From: Watersipora subatra
Taxonomy: Eukaryota; Bryozoa; Gymnolaemata; Cheilostomatida; Watersiporidae
Direction of reading: 5' to 3'
Assembly (NCBI RefSeq): GCF_963576615.1
Contig: NC_088714.1
Coordinates: 47,773,772-47,837,771, forward strand
Length of the DNA stretch: 64,000 nt
Shown here: positions 50,060 through 63,169 of the stretch, in pieces
How positions within the stretch are numbered: position 1 is the stretch's first letter
Layout: each line of letters starts with the position of its first letter
Notes under the pieces: generated by a model
Databases searched by the model: none
Told to the model about the DNA's origin: nothing
The model's input: the letters and a program-made list of their open reading frames with translations, nothing else
Made by a program: the position numbers and the translations under genes

Positions 50060-50945
50060 TTGTGACACCTTTAAAGTCCTCAGAATAATTGCCCGATCTT
50101 TATTCCTTGTGATTAAAAAAGCGATAAGACGAACATACAACAACCAATAATAAGACAACAAACCCAAGATTAAAACATGAATTTAATCTTAATAATGCGC
50201 AGTAAATATTTCCAGATACTGCATCAGCATGCACAGTGTCATTTTTTCCAGCTGATATAAAAGTTGTGTGTCGATAGGAGATTACTCACCAGCTTGGAAT
50301 TTCTTCCTAATTTTTATTCAATCGCATAAGGGAAAACTGCTAGCAGAATTATACAAAACACTGGCAACCCTGCCATCGCTATGAATAACCTGCTGTAAGA
50401 GGGTTGTATACCAAAATAATACAAATGAGAATCCCGAACAGTTGAGAAGCATTATCAATATGAAATCTATAAATTGCTGTTATGATTGAAAGGTGATAAA
50501 AGAAGACACAAGTAGAGTGTATTTATTGTGGCCGGGCAGTGCTCAAACTGTCATGCTGTGTGGTTAGTAGGCGTGTCTCTTGACAAAACAATGTAATAAA
50601 CAGAATGAAATAGAAACCCCATATTCACTACTAATAATAAACACTGGAGACTGGTAATCTAGCAAAGACATTTATACATTTTGGCATTTTCATATTGAGA
50701 GAGTAATTCTTTTACAACTATGTGTATTCTTAATTATTAAATACGTTAATTCTTAATTGCGTAATTACTGAGTAATTAATTATTACTCTGCGTACCATAA
50801 AAATATCTAGTTGCTTGTTTGACAAAACTAACAAGCATATAGAGTAAATATACAAGTGACAGTTGAATATATATACATGTATATATATAGATTATTTGCT
50901 GCCAATCGTATAAATACAAAAAATTCCCTGACAAAATTGTACGTT
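50060..50945. other. No gene seen
   Basis: AT-rich spacer with short simple TA runs near 50870. No supportable exon. Confidence 0.4.
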
Positions 50946-50950
50946 AAAAA

Positions 50951-50988
50951 TACTATTTCAGGTGTTAAAAAACACCTGAAATAGTGTT
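50951..50988. repeat. Perfect hairpin
   Basis: ACTATTTCAGGTGTT and AACACCTGAAATAGT with an A-rich loop; a partial third arm (AACACCGGAAATAGT) follows. Could be a transcript fold or a small insertion scar. Confidence 0.7.
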
Positions 50989-51639
50989 AAAAAAACACCG
51001 GAAATAGTATTTTCAACTTGAAACTTGTTGCATACCATAGCCCCACAGCGCCACAACAAACAGGTAACCACGAGAGAGAATTTAACCAGTGTTGTCTACG
51101 TAAGTTCAAACAAAGATATCCGTGGTGTTTACACTGGTGAAAACATTGAAAATATGTTTAGCGCTATGACACCACATCAACTAGCCAATCATGCAAAACG
51201 CTTGGTTCATTGTTGCTAAGGTACAATGACAATTTCACACAAAAAGCTGATTAGTTGTTGTAACCTTATGTAGTCTTCAAGTGTGTAGACAACTTCAAGT
51301 GTGTAGACAACTAAGGAATCATACTGAACCATTCAGTTGGCACTCATCTAGTATCAATAAACAGGAAGGAAACTGAACAAAAAATTCCAATTCTATGATT
51401 GAAATTGTGAAGTTAATAGGAAAATTTTAGAAATGAACAAACAATTAAACCATTTACCAAGTATGTGTTATTCTACAACAAAACAAGTAGCAATTTACAA
51501 CAAACTTGGCTATGACAATTTTCTAACATTCCGATTTGAAGCAGCATAAACTGAAACAGAAATAGAATAGTAAGCGTAAGGAGGCAGCAAGAACAAAGAA
51601 CATTAAAACGTCGCATAACTGTCCATAAAACTAGAAATA

Positions 51640-51860
51640 TAACAACAGAGCTGAAAACTAGACCAACAATTGACTCTTAAAATGAAACATCATTAGACTA
51701 AATACCACTAGGTGATAATTAATGATATATAATATCACTATTATATATATAATAGTGATATGTAGTGATATATAATATCACTACATATCACGAGGTGGTA
51801 TTCCCTCCAATGATGTTTAACTTCAAGTGTCAGTTTAACTATGTGATATTTGTAAGGTGT
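51640..51860. mobile_element. Small fold-back element
   Basis: Arms around AACATCATTAGACTAAATAC and GTATTCCCTCCAATGATGTT are inverted; the centre is TA palindromes (GATATATAATATCAC). No ORF. Confidence 0.6.
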
Positions 51861-51864
51861 AATA

Positions 51865-52560
51865 TTTGTAAAGTAAAACTGATAGTTGAAATTGTCCTAA
51901 CATAGGAATTGTTCAACTAAGACATAAAATGGTAACGGGTATGTGACTGTATACTCAAAGTATGTTACTACATCTGGTGAGGTTTCTCAAAACATCAGTT
52001 TCATAAGCAAAAGTGAAAATACTGAAGAAAATAAAACGACAAAGAAAATTTAAAATGAGCAAATGTATAAATTAAGTCAGAACAAGTTACACTGTCTATC
52101 TCTATCATTGCCTTTACCTACAGACTATCTGTATCGTACATCGCCGAGATGCACCTCGGTGCATCTTATTTCTAAGGTTAATGTGACAACATGAGACTTT
52201 TTATCAATTATTACTTCATCAATTTATTGTTTTATTTATACTTTATATAAAATAAAAAAATTTTAACGATGCATGTAATCATTTGCAGAATTCCTCGTGC
52301 CTCGGTTTTTTGTGATGTAGAACAATTTAAGGATATTACAGGATAATCTTATGGAAATACTTGATTAGACATGTAACTATATGAGCATATGAAGCAGGGC
52401 ACAAAATAAATTAAATTCATATGTAAATTTATGACTGTATGTGAAGCCAAGGGTACTTGGACAGTATTTCATACCAAATATGATACACCGATCTACGTTT
52501 AATCTACAGTACAAAATTGAATAGCATTTTATCACCAAATATGTTTTAGTTTGAGCTGGT
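51865..52560. other. No gene seen
   Basis: AT-rich spacer. One short hairpin GATGCACC-TCGGTGCATC near 52150. No exon recognised. Confidence 0.4.
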
Positions 52561-52569
52561 AGAATAATA

Positions 52570-52702
52570 TGCCTAATCTATGCTTAATACGCCTAATCTA
52601 TGCTTAATACGCCTAATCTATGCTTAATACGCCTAATCTATGCTTAATACGTCTAATCTATGCTTAATACGCCTAATCTATGCTTAATACGCCTAATCTA
52701 AT
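52570..52702. repeat. 19-bp minisatellite, 7 copies
   Basis: The unit is GCCTAATCTATGCTTAATA, nearly perfect. Confidence 0.95.
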
Positions 52703-53357
52703 CATCTATGCCTTGCAATACCGACTTCAAAAGTGTTATGTTTCTGACATAATCTACCTACATACAAGGTTGTTTTAGTGTAACCATGTGGTAAATCACC
52801 GTAAACTTGCTTTACAAACCTTAACAGAACAATAACAACTTCTTATCATACTTGTAAGAGGTAGTCACAAGGAACATTCAATATTTGTGAAGTGTGAAAG
52901 GAAGTACAGATGTATTGCACTACATTGAGAGATCAAATAACTCTTGACAGACAAGATGAAGCGAGAATGCATTTCTCTGCACAATTCTGATGTTAGTAGA
53001 AGGCAGATTATTTTATTCCACAAAAGCAATACTAAAAACACTGTCGGCTTATTGCGAGAACGAAGCCAAAATATTACACGGATTGGTCGTTAAAAAATAA
53101 AACAAGCGAATCAGAGAGCACAAAGTCAGCTTCAGAGACAGTGTCAGAGTGAGGTCAATGTGTACTGAAAATTTGATAAAAGAAATGTGATGCATAGATG
53201 CAGAGGGAGATGCACTCTAGATTAAAAACATCTATGCGAGATCTTCTACTCCTAACATTCTTACATATCTGCTCTTGTTTAAACTAGCAATACAATATCA
53301 TACAGTAAAGTCTATTGAACAAATTTGAGCAAAACTTTTATTTAAATAATATAATTA

Positions 53358-54095
53358 CAGTAGAGCCCCACTATATGACATCAATTCATTCCAGTGTTGA
53401 CATCGTACAGAGAAAAGTTCGTATAGAAACTCATAGTAACTATCTAATGCAAACACCCCCTGGTGAAAAACTTTAAAATCTTTTATATGTACTGTAGGCC
53501 TACTTATTAAAAAACAGTAACAAAATAGTATATTAACCTTAGTAAGTATATAAATTTACCTTCAGTAACTTTAGTGTATTTAGTGATTATGATCTGCCTA
53601 TGATTATGGTTATGATTCTTACGTCTTCCTTTAACGTCGTTATCAATCTTAAAATCCATGGCTAATGAATTAAAGTTATATATGTAGTTACATAGTTATA
53701 CATGTATTTGTATAATAAATTAAAATTCATAGTAAATATTTTATTAAACGCTGAAATACACAAAAAAATTTCAATTTTGCTTACTTTTCACTAATTTTCA
53801 TTTCACTCACGCAATAACAATCATTTACAAATCACGAATAATGCTGAACTGTGAGAGAGCAACCATCGTATCTCTTTCAGGCATTGTATGAGAGATTTTG
53901 GCAAATACCATTTCAGCATCTTCGTTATTCCAACATATTCAGCAAACTGACCGCCAGGTTTGAATTTCAAGAGACATTTTTGTTGATGTCGTATGGCGAA
54001 AAAATGTCATAACAAGGGGACAAAAACCCATAGTGTTCCACATCTAACAGCGGAAAAACCATAAAACAGGGATGTCATAATCCGGGAGTGCACTG
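53358..54095. mobile_element. MITE with CAGT ends and TA flanks
   Basis: Left end CAGTAGAGCCCCACTATATG then ACATC; right end GATGTCATAATCCGGGAGTG then CACTG; both next to TA. The style is that of Tigger/mariner-derived MITEs. No transposase visible. Confidence 0.75.
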
Positions 54096-54099
54096 TAAA

Positions 54100-56000
54100 T
54101 GGCTAATACGATTCCACTTCAAAATTGATTAATTCTTTTTTAAATTAGTACAATGATGCGGACTCAAATATGATCTTTGAAAATCTTGTTTTTAAAGCTT
54201 TAAATTGGATTTAATGGATTTATGCATTATTTCATAGAGTTAGAATTTTTTGTACTAACTAATGCCAACTTCTACTCAACAAGCATTCAAACAATCAAAC
54301 TAGCATACAAAAATATCCGATACCACTTAACACCAAGTCATTTGTATTCGCTTTATCGTATTCGTATTTTAACTCTAGACACTAAGTTAATACAATCAAA
54401 GTCGCTATAACTTACGATTGTCCATTTGTATGAAATCGGCCATCAGAGTCAGAAAAGCTGTTTCAAAGTCTTCAAGCCAGTGTTCAAAAATTGCTTAATG
54501 ATTTGTATGAGAGATGCAAAAGTGTCCTACAACAAAAGCAATTGAACTTTAATAATATAATATTAACGTGCATCGATAGCACTGCAATCATACAGATTCG
54601 TACAATAAATCCCTATCTATGATCATATCGGCCATAGACCTATTAATTATAAGTATAGTTAATAGGTCTATGATATCGGCAAAAGATGAAAATCACGAAA
54701 GGAACAAATTTTGACTAAAAGCGTGCAAACAGAATATGATTGAAGTTGAGGAACGTTATGCGGCTACGTGACTTAAAATCGTAGTTTCCCAAAGTGAACT
54801 CTGGCTGACAAGAAGCGCTGTCGCAAACACATAATTGTGGCTGTTCTTAGAATTGCTAGTTAGACAAAGTAGTTACTCTATGCTCTACTAACTAATACTA
54901 TGGATGAAGAATTGAAAAAAATCCTTATTTAGATTACAGTTGAGCTCACTTCTATTACATAGTAATTTTATATATCTAGTTAGGTTTGTGTTACTCAAGC
55001 AAATGGAAATATGACACAAGATTGACCTTTGTCCAACAAGCTATAATCCAATTTCTCTTTGCAATACAGTCACCAGCAAAATCTGTGAATCTAGGCTCTT
55101 CAAAGTGATAAACCCATTTGAGTCGACCAGCGCAAAGAATATTAAGATGACTTTGTAATTGAATCAACACTAAAATTTAATAAGAATTCATATAGAGCTC
55201 CGGAGTAGTTTATATTAGGAATTCTAGAATACCTGTTATTTATCATGTTAGCATGATGACTTGACAAAAGAATGGTCCAAAAAATCATAAAAATTTCTCA
55301 AGATGGATGGTAGAAGCAAAGCAGTGACATTATTAACTGTGTGATAATTATTGTCGGTCAAAAGATAGCTATCTTTATTAAGAGGACCAGCAAGCAAAAT
55401 CGTCTTTAGAATAACAATGGCGTAAAGGATCTGGCCAACTGTCGTCACAACCCCAATATAATATCGTATAATAATGATATAATGTAGTTATATCTTCTAC
55501 ATGAACTAGATGCGAAAGCACTATTACAGCTATAAAAATGCTACTACAAGACTACGTATTAACGAAGAGCACGTAACAAAATTGTTGTATAGAAGTATTA
55601 GCAAAAGCAGATAGCGTAATGGAGAAACAACTGAACACCGGAGACATGCAATATTACAATACAATAACATGACACCTAATACATTAGAGGGCCAGCAATG
55701 AAGACAGTCATCATATACTCATCTACAAGTAACTTAGAAACCTCCTATGGAAGTAGCTCATGAGAAAAGAGACATCAATTGGCATGCCAATAAACCATTA
55801 GAAGATATCAGACCTTTGCTAAACACGACCAAAACAATTGGAGTTAGTCATCATTCCCAATCATTTCACTCCCATGACGTGCTTAAGACAAGTTCACTCA
55901 ATTGCTAACCTTCTGCAAAATAAAGAACAGCACCTGAACTCCTAAACACCTTCTCACAGTCTAACAGAAACACCCACAAAAAAGAACAGCTCCAACGACT
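54100..56000. other. No gene seen; one hairpin
   Basis: Spacer without a recognisable exon. A strong hairpin at about 54632-54676 pairs CATAGACCTATTAATTATA with its inverse TAGTTAATAGGTCTATG. Confidence 0.4.
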
Positions 56001-56259
56001 CAGCGTCTGTCGATCAACTGGTTGATCTATCTATCCATTTCTCTTGCGAGGACCTGCTGAGGCACGTTCCTCTACCTCTGGAGCCTCCCTCTCTCCTCTC
56101 CATCTTTTCCCTACCTATGAACCCTCCTTCTCCATCATCAGCTGATCCTTTTCTACTTCTTATTTCAACTACCGAGCTTCTATATATCAGGACTGCCATG
56201 ACTCTCATTTGACTGTTCAAACTCGAAGCCGTACGGACTGGGCAAGCAAACATGAGCGA

Positions 56260-59200
56260 CCGTTCGAGTAAGGGTGTAGCTTTTATTGGCTATTTCAATC
56301 TTTTGTCCTTAATATTATTGTTTAGAAATTTGTTAGTTGTGTATTTTAATTGTTTTACATATAAAATAAAGAAGCATCTTTTCACTGGTGAATATCAGTA
56401 TTGCTTACAATAGCTTAACACCTTCACATGTGACAAAGCAAAATTACACAAACTGAACATAGTTAAAATAGAATAAAATAACAAAACAAATTTAACACTG
56501 ATGTTGTGTGTGGATTCTGATTAGTTATGCATAACATAATTTCTCCATGTCCACCCATAACAAAATTACAAAATACTTTGAACAAAATGGGGGAAATTGG
56601 GGACAAACATAACATTCTAAAATTTTTCAAAACAAAGCCCTTCACTGGAAGCTTAAAATTAATTGCTCTTATACAGGAAACTTACGTTTTTATTGGTATT
56701 TTAGTGGTATTTTTATTAATCGTAAGCTGCTGAAACTAACTAGGAACTGAACTAACTAAAGCAAACCACAGGTAAGATATTCGTGCTAATGAAAAACTTT
56801 TCTGTTGCTTATCAAATGGTAATAAAAAATGTTCTTAAGCAGCTTAAAACAATTAAATAATCAAAACAACGCAATATAAAAAGTCGGAAGCATACATTAG
56901 AGCAAAGAGAACATCAGAAGGTACGCACTAGGTCGCGTTGTGAAGTAACAGTTTTGCTAGTAAACCAATCAACTATTGAACATCAATGCAATGTGACTCG
57001 CTTTTCAGAAAGCCATATGTAAGCTTGAAACAATTTTGCTCAGCAAAGGCGAATTTCCCAATCTTACTGACTCAAACCGATTTCGTAGTGTTACACATCA
57101 AAGAACGTATAACAAGTTGAGTAAAGCAATAAGTTGGTAGTGTGAACAAGAAAATATAATTACTAATGTTACAGTTTAATGATATTGTAACATATAGTGA
57201 ATAAGGTTTAATAATACATATAACAGTCGTTTATAAAAGTCCACAGGAAAGAAACGGTTCGTAATGCCAAAGAAATACTATACAAGAGAGAACGAAGATA
57301 AGCAATAGTCTTGGTTATTAACGTTTTATTATTTTGTACTTAAAATCCCAAAACAGCGCTAGAACCTTTAGAACGGAGTATTACACAGCGAGTCGACTCA
57401 GCTTTTTCTCGTCAACCAGGAACCGCGATTAGGGTCCAAACAACTTCACGTCTCAAGTCTCTCCTGAATGAAATTCGTATTGTTTGATATTTTGTTTATT
57501 TTGATTTAAGGCTATATGTGTTGCAAAATATATTTAATAGTGGTATTTAAACAAATCTTAGCATGTGCATTGTTTGGCATTTATCATATGCCGATGCTTG
57601 GCACAACGAACTCGTAAATGTGAGCAGCTGCCAAAGTAGTAATAAAGTACTATTGTTGGTGTTGTGCTTTCAAAGTTGCTCTGAAAATAAGCTTAAGCAT
57701 TTACTGAACAAATGTGAAATTTTGTGGTGTCACTTTAATTCAACCTGAATATGTAGAGGTTTGGCTATGAGTACACTACTATATAGACTCTTGTTGGCGA
57801 TATTTAATTTAATACAAAAATACTACGGAAAAGCAACAACAGACTAAAAGCTGTTGAAATTTTCAGGCTAGAGCAAAAACTTAAGGTGATTACGTTTCAG
57901 TTTTGGCAATGTTTCGTAAGTCCTCTCCCTATCGTATGTACGCTCTAGCAACCTTCATGTTTGTTTGTGAATAACCTAAATTCATTTTGTTTTCTAAGAT
58001 GTTTGCTGTTTTTACAGCTTTTTATTTTAACCAGTTTGTGCAACCAGTTGTTGCAAGCACAGCTAGTTCAGGCTACTCTGTGAAGCTAGCATCTCACATT
58101 CTATTGTCCTCGCGACTCTCTATGCATAGTTGGTTTTATATAAATTATGGAGCTGTTCAATCAATTTATATTTCACTTGCTGCAGAACTGACAACCGACA
58201 GAATGAAGATTGACTTGTACCACCATGACTTTGCTGACACTGGCAATAGACAAAATGCAGTTTTTGACAGTTCTCATTTGCCTATGCTGGTTCTAACAGA
58301 CTAATGATTCGGCAAATAACTCAATTTTACTGATTGAGGTAACAGTAGTATAATGTGTATTAATTTTAGCACACAAAAAGCCTATGCTCTTTTGCCTGTT
58401 TCTCTGATATAGAGCAATGATACGAAATCAAGCATTATTAGCTTTTTCTACTATGGTGTGACAATGGGTTAATGGCTTGTGTAGGCAAAATTCATCAGCC
58501 AGTGGTAGTAATGTTTGCAAACATAGCAAGGGGTAGCTCCAGCATTGCACCACAAATAATTCAAGACATAAGCCATGCTTGAACATTCATTTTTACAGAT
58601 GGTCACAGGTTGCTTATTTTTATATGGTAGAAAAAGACCATGAAAAACAAGTATAGCTTAGAGTACTTCGGAGGATATTTTTAAATGGCTGTCGTGACTG
58701 GATGTGTTGTAAAACTTATCTGTTAACGAAAGGAAAAAAGTGTTGCTACCTGCTTTATGGCAGCCGTAAGAAATGTAAGAGTCATCAACAAAGGCTAAAG
58801 CCAGTAATCTGAGTAGGCTAGTGTTTTGTGCACATGTATTTAGAATGCTATACGCAGCTTAAACTTCCAATATTCATACTTGGGTTGCTTTGTTTTAAAA
58901 AGTGCAGACTTTATTTTTTTTATCATGTTTTGGGTAATAATACTAACCATGCAGATGGTCATACTGCAGACCAAAACTACATCACTCAAAAACTCCCTCC
59001 TACAAAATTTGTGTATTTTTCCTACTGAATACCTGTTGCTGTAACCTAATGCTGTTGCTGTAGAATTTTACACTATATATACATATTTTATTATCTGTAA
59101 GGTATGCCAAATGCAGCTACAATTAGCTTTGATCTTATTGTCAGTGAGAAAAAGTGGCAAGAACCCATCTGGTGTTTTTGAATGGTAGCTTAAGCTGTTT

Positions 59201-61458
59201 TGAGAGAGAAAGTTTTTTTCCATTATGAAGGCAACTAGCAATAACAGGTTGATGTTATTGAACGGCGGTTTTGCTTAAATATCTTAGTCATTTTTTATGT
59301 GTTGCAGTATAGCAATATGTTATCTGTTGAGCTGAGAGCTCAAAGAGTGTCGTTGAACTGCGAGGCTTTCTAGTTTTAAAGTACTGAGTAATTAAGGCTT
59401 TTTAGCTAGAGGCAGCAGTGATCTATGTTGATGCAAGTATTAATAGCTCTGGTTCAACAGAAAAGTTAGGATTATTTGATGTTGCAAGTTTTAGGTTAGT
59501 AATTACTAACATTTTAAGGCAAACAGAGTTTTTTTAATTCCACACTGATATTTATATAACAGTTCACTGTACTTAGAAAACATGTTTATGACTGTTGTTC
59601 TACGCTATTTCTAGACAATTAATTTACTTGTTGACACATTGTGACATGTGATATGTACTAACATTTGACTTGCTGACACATTGTCTGAAACAATCTAATC
59701 CTCACAATGACAAGAAAAAAGAAGCCGGGCACTAAGTAATGACAAACAACTATCTTACACAAACAGGGCTAACTGTAAAAGTATCGCTATCATTAGACAA
59801 ATATACATTTAATAACTTTTTAGACTACACATTTGATGAGTTGACAATTGACAAGAGGAAAACAGAATTACTTGTAATAAAAGGTTGACTCGATATAAAT
59901 TGGAATTTACAAAGTTCAAATAATAGTATTTTCAAACAAGTAACTGGCAAGGGCAATTAAACACTGACTATAAAACCTTCTAGACGTGACTTGTACTGCA
60001 GCGCAATGTTTGTTTTTGCTGACCATCATTACAGAGTGTATTCAGATGTTCCATTAGAAGCAAGGAGTGTTTAGATTATTAAGCAGCTAGGAAGAACCCA
60101 CCATCATTTACTATTGCTGTATTATATCTTGTCAGTTGGTACCATCTAGCAGGAAGCATATTCCTTATACTTTTCCAATTGATTACAAGGCTTCAAACGT
60201 CATATAAGGGACATACAGACATACAACGGACATACAGACACACAAGGGATCAGACATAAATATGTATTGATGTTTTACTGAAGGGTTTTATGGAATTACC
60301 TCTTCTCTATATTTATACCTCTAATGCTTGCGTTTCTTCTGACCAACTTACAAGTAGACCGGATGAATCACTATCTATGTCAGTTTATAAAATGTAATTT
60401 TTTTTTAATTTGTGCTTCTTTTCATCATAAGGTGCTTCTATGTGTATTTGTGAAATACAGTTTAAACAAGGATGTTAAACTTGGATAAAAACTAAACATA
60501 CATTGCAAGTTCATACAGTGTGAGTTTCATAGCTATAAATTTGAGAAATGTGACGCTGCTTCATGGTACAAGTCTAATATATTTATGACAGTGATTTCAA
60601 AAATCTCAACACAACAGTAAAAAGTTTATCGGACAAATATACTGGCTTTTTAGTAAACATATCAAGACACTAAAGGGATTAAGCATTTCTATTTGTAACG
60701 ACTAATGAACGTGTCACATTGAAATTATTAAAGTCCAGTATTATATGTATAATAAGAATTTTCAAACCTACACTGTGTCATACAGGTTTATATGAAGTAG
60801 ATATAATGTAAGTACCAGTAGTTGAGTTCCCTGCGCTCTGCTTAGTGAGTGTTTGCTTGAATCTAGTGGCCAGTTAATTCAGTGTTGCTCCGCACAGCCA
60901 TCTCACTATCAACAGTTGTTCAGAGTGACTTACGCAACTGGTAGATGCTCTTTGCCATTATTGAACTTTCATCCTATGCTTTAGCATATTTTTATGACAA
61001 GCGTTTCTTTCTTCACCATAGACTATTATTCTAATGAGTAATGTCAAGGGTTGTTCTCTGATGTGTAACTCAAGCTATTCTCGTTGCCAAGGGAGCTTCA
61101 GGAAACAAAAATTGTAACAATTTTTAAGCATGAGTAAAATGGTAAATATGGTAAAGTGATACCATATATTCATCTGTGCAGACTGTTTGGGTGGTTTTTT
61201 GGGCTTTTTAAAAGACTCAAATTTCAATTTTTAATTGCATAACTGTGCCTAAATTTAGGTATTTCCATTTTACTGTTGGAAATTAATTCATTCATTGCTA
61301 TATTTAACTGTGTGTGCTTATTGGCTGTATTTTAAAGTTTAATCAATTATTAACCAGTCACCTTTTGCTTCACTCATTCAATAAAGGTTTCAATTTTTTC
61401 AAGTTTCATTTTATGCAAAGAATAGAGCTCTGTATGTCCTATGTTGTCTGGTTTACAG
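56260..61458. other. No assigned gene
   Basis: Five kilobases with only short open frames. It should contain upstream exons of the gene at 61459, and possibly the 5' exon of presenilin (57350-57480 is somewhat richer in CpG). I could not demonstrate either. Confidence 0.35.
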
Positions 61459-62683
61459 GCATCGGATGGAAGGATTTCTGCATAAACTGAGGACATCTTT
61501 GCAGAAGGGACGGGGTGTTACACTGCCAGAAGGTTTGATTTGCTTTGCCCTAATTTAACATATTGTATCGATTAGTTGTAGTATTGTTACAACACTGTTT
61601 TTTATTGCGTGTGTGAGCCCACCGAGTTGTTTATACAGTACACTCGATAACTTTTGATAGCCCAAATAAGTTTGTGGTTAGCTGTAAAATATCGGTTTTC
61701 GTGTATGGAATGCCTGGATATAAGGCTACATCTACCTTCTCTCGTCCGATGTAAGCTCGGTTGGGTCGTACCAGACGCTTGACTACGAGGACATATATTT
61801 GTTATGCTTAGAGAAGACCAGTTGGATTCAATATTACGTAATATTGCGTAATAAGTCGAGCATATTTTGTTTTGTAATGCCTAATTATTGTGAATTAATT
61901 ATATCAAATATACTAGCTGTGCTACCCGGCGTTGCCCAGGTATTAAAAACCAGCTTATAGACAATGAGAGTTGCTTGCCACTTGCTATTAGCCTGGCACA
62001 TTGCCAATGGATAATTTGAGTAAGGTGATTAGTTAGAGCTGCCGCGTCTCATGATGTGACACCATCACATTATGACGTGACATTATCACATTACGTCATG
62101 ACGCAAAGCGGTAGCATATTTGCTCCCATATAGCGAAATATATTCCCTAATGAATATATCAAGTTTGTGTGGCTGAATTGTTAAGCCGTCGGGGTGGTGA
62201 AGTGGAGGGTCTGAGATCAAATCTTCTGCTTAATGGATTCTTTATTCCAAGATTTTAATAGCTATAGCTGGAACTACACACATACACACCAACTTTGAGA
62301 TAAATATATATCAATGTATTGGGACATCAATAGCATTTTTAGCTTTCCAGAAATGAAGTGCTGCTCACCGAGTTAACTGTTGCTATGGCATCTTTGCATT
62401 CATGACACCTCAGACATTCAGGTGTATTATAAAGGGGCTAAGATGTCCTTGATCCACCTATAATATACCTTTTATTAGATGGGATTGTAGACATCATTCT
62501 CTATTGGCAGCTTCGTATTATATTGCTAGATGTCAGTGTGAATGTGTCTTGTCTTTTGCATGGCAGTATTAGATGGTTACGCTAAAACTAGGCGTTGACT
62601 ACTAGTGACAAGTACTTGTTTGTTTTAGACCGAAAGGCTGCCATTAATCTCCTAATCAGCACCATATTTGCCAATGATGTCAG
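61459..62683 (+). CDS. Partial unrecognised gene, two joined exons
   Basis: Exon 61459-61532 (after TTTACAG, before GTTTGA) and exon 62629-62683 (after TTTTAG, before GTAATA) join in phase 1. The product segment reads HRMEGFLHKLRTSLQKGRG, then VTLPEDRKAAINLLISTIFA and NDVR. The Asp codon is split across the junction. The composition (amphipathic helices, KGRG, PEDRKAA) looks like a conserved helical protein, but I cannot name the family. Upstream exons ending in phase 2 are needed and were not found. Downstream, a possible acceptor at 62983 would add only R-N-E and a stop, or the gene continues past the window. Confidence 0.5.
61914..62318 (+). mobile_element. Composite tRNA-like repeat, copy 3
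   Basis: Head CTAGCTGTGCTACCCGGCGT, body with GCCACTTGCTATTAGCCTGG, tRNA-like module at 62165-62226 (TGGCTGAATTGTTAAGC, GAGATCAAATCT), tail with CCAAGATTTTAATAGCTATA and AACTTTGAGATAAATATA. Lies between the two exons of the unknown gene. Confidence 0.78.
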
Positions 62684-63169
62684 GTAATAAGTTCATCAAT
62701 TCATCTCATGCTAGTCAGTCCTAAAGTGTAGGGGTTTCAGTTAACTAAAATGTTCAATTGTCTTTGCGAGTTGTAATCAACAATGAGGAGAGATAAGTTA
62801 TGGTGTTCCACTGGTCAATAATAGGTGGTTAATTTAATTCTAGCTCAAATCAATGATGGTTGTGTAAGAAATGACATTCGTCTTTGTAACAAATTTGGGG
62901 AGCTGCTTGCTATCTTATTAGCCTGTTAAATATATTTTTTCGATTCTAAAGAGAAGGTTGGGTGTCTACCTATTTTTGCAGGAATGAATAATGTAACTAG
63001 AAAAATTTTTGCTAACGAAATTTCCTCTAGCATGACACACATATGTTTCTCAGAGCGGTGGAGGCATTCTTTACCATATTGTCTGTCTGTCCATTCATAG
63101 CCAGAGTTGGGGGTTGAGATAAAGTATTGCTTCGCACGGGATTTGAACTCATGACTTTCAGCTCAGTGG

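Noticed and set aside
57987..58304. 105-codon plus-strand frame beginning at a TTG
   Set aside because: No domain recognised and no convincing splice signals; kept only as unassigned spacer.
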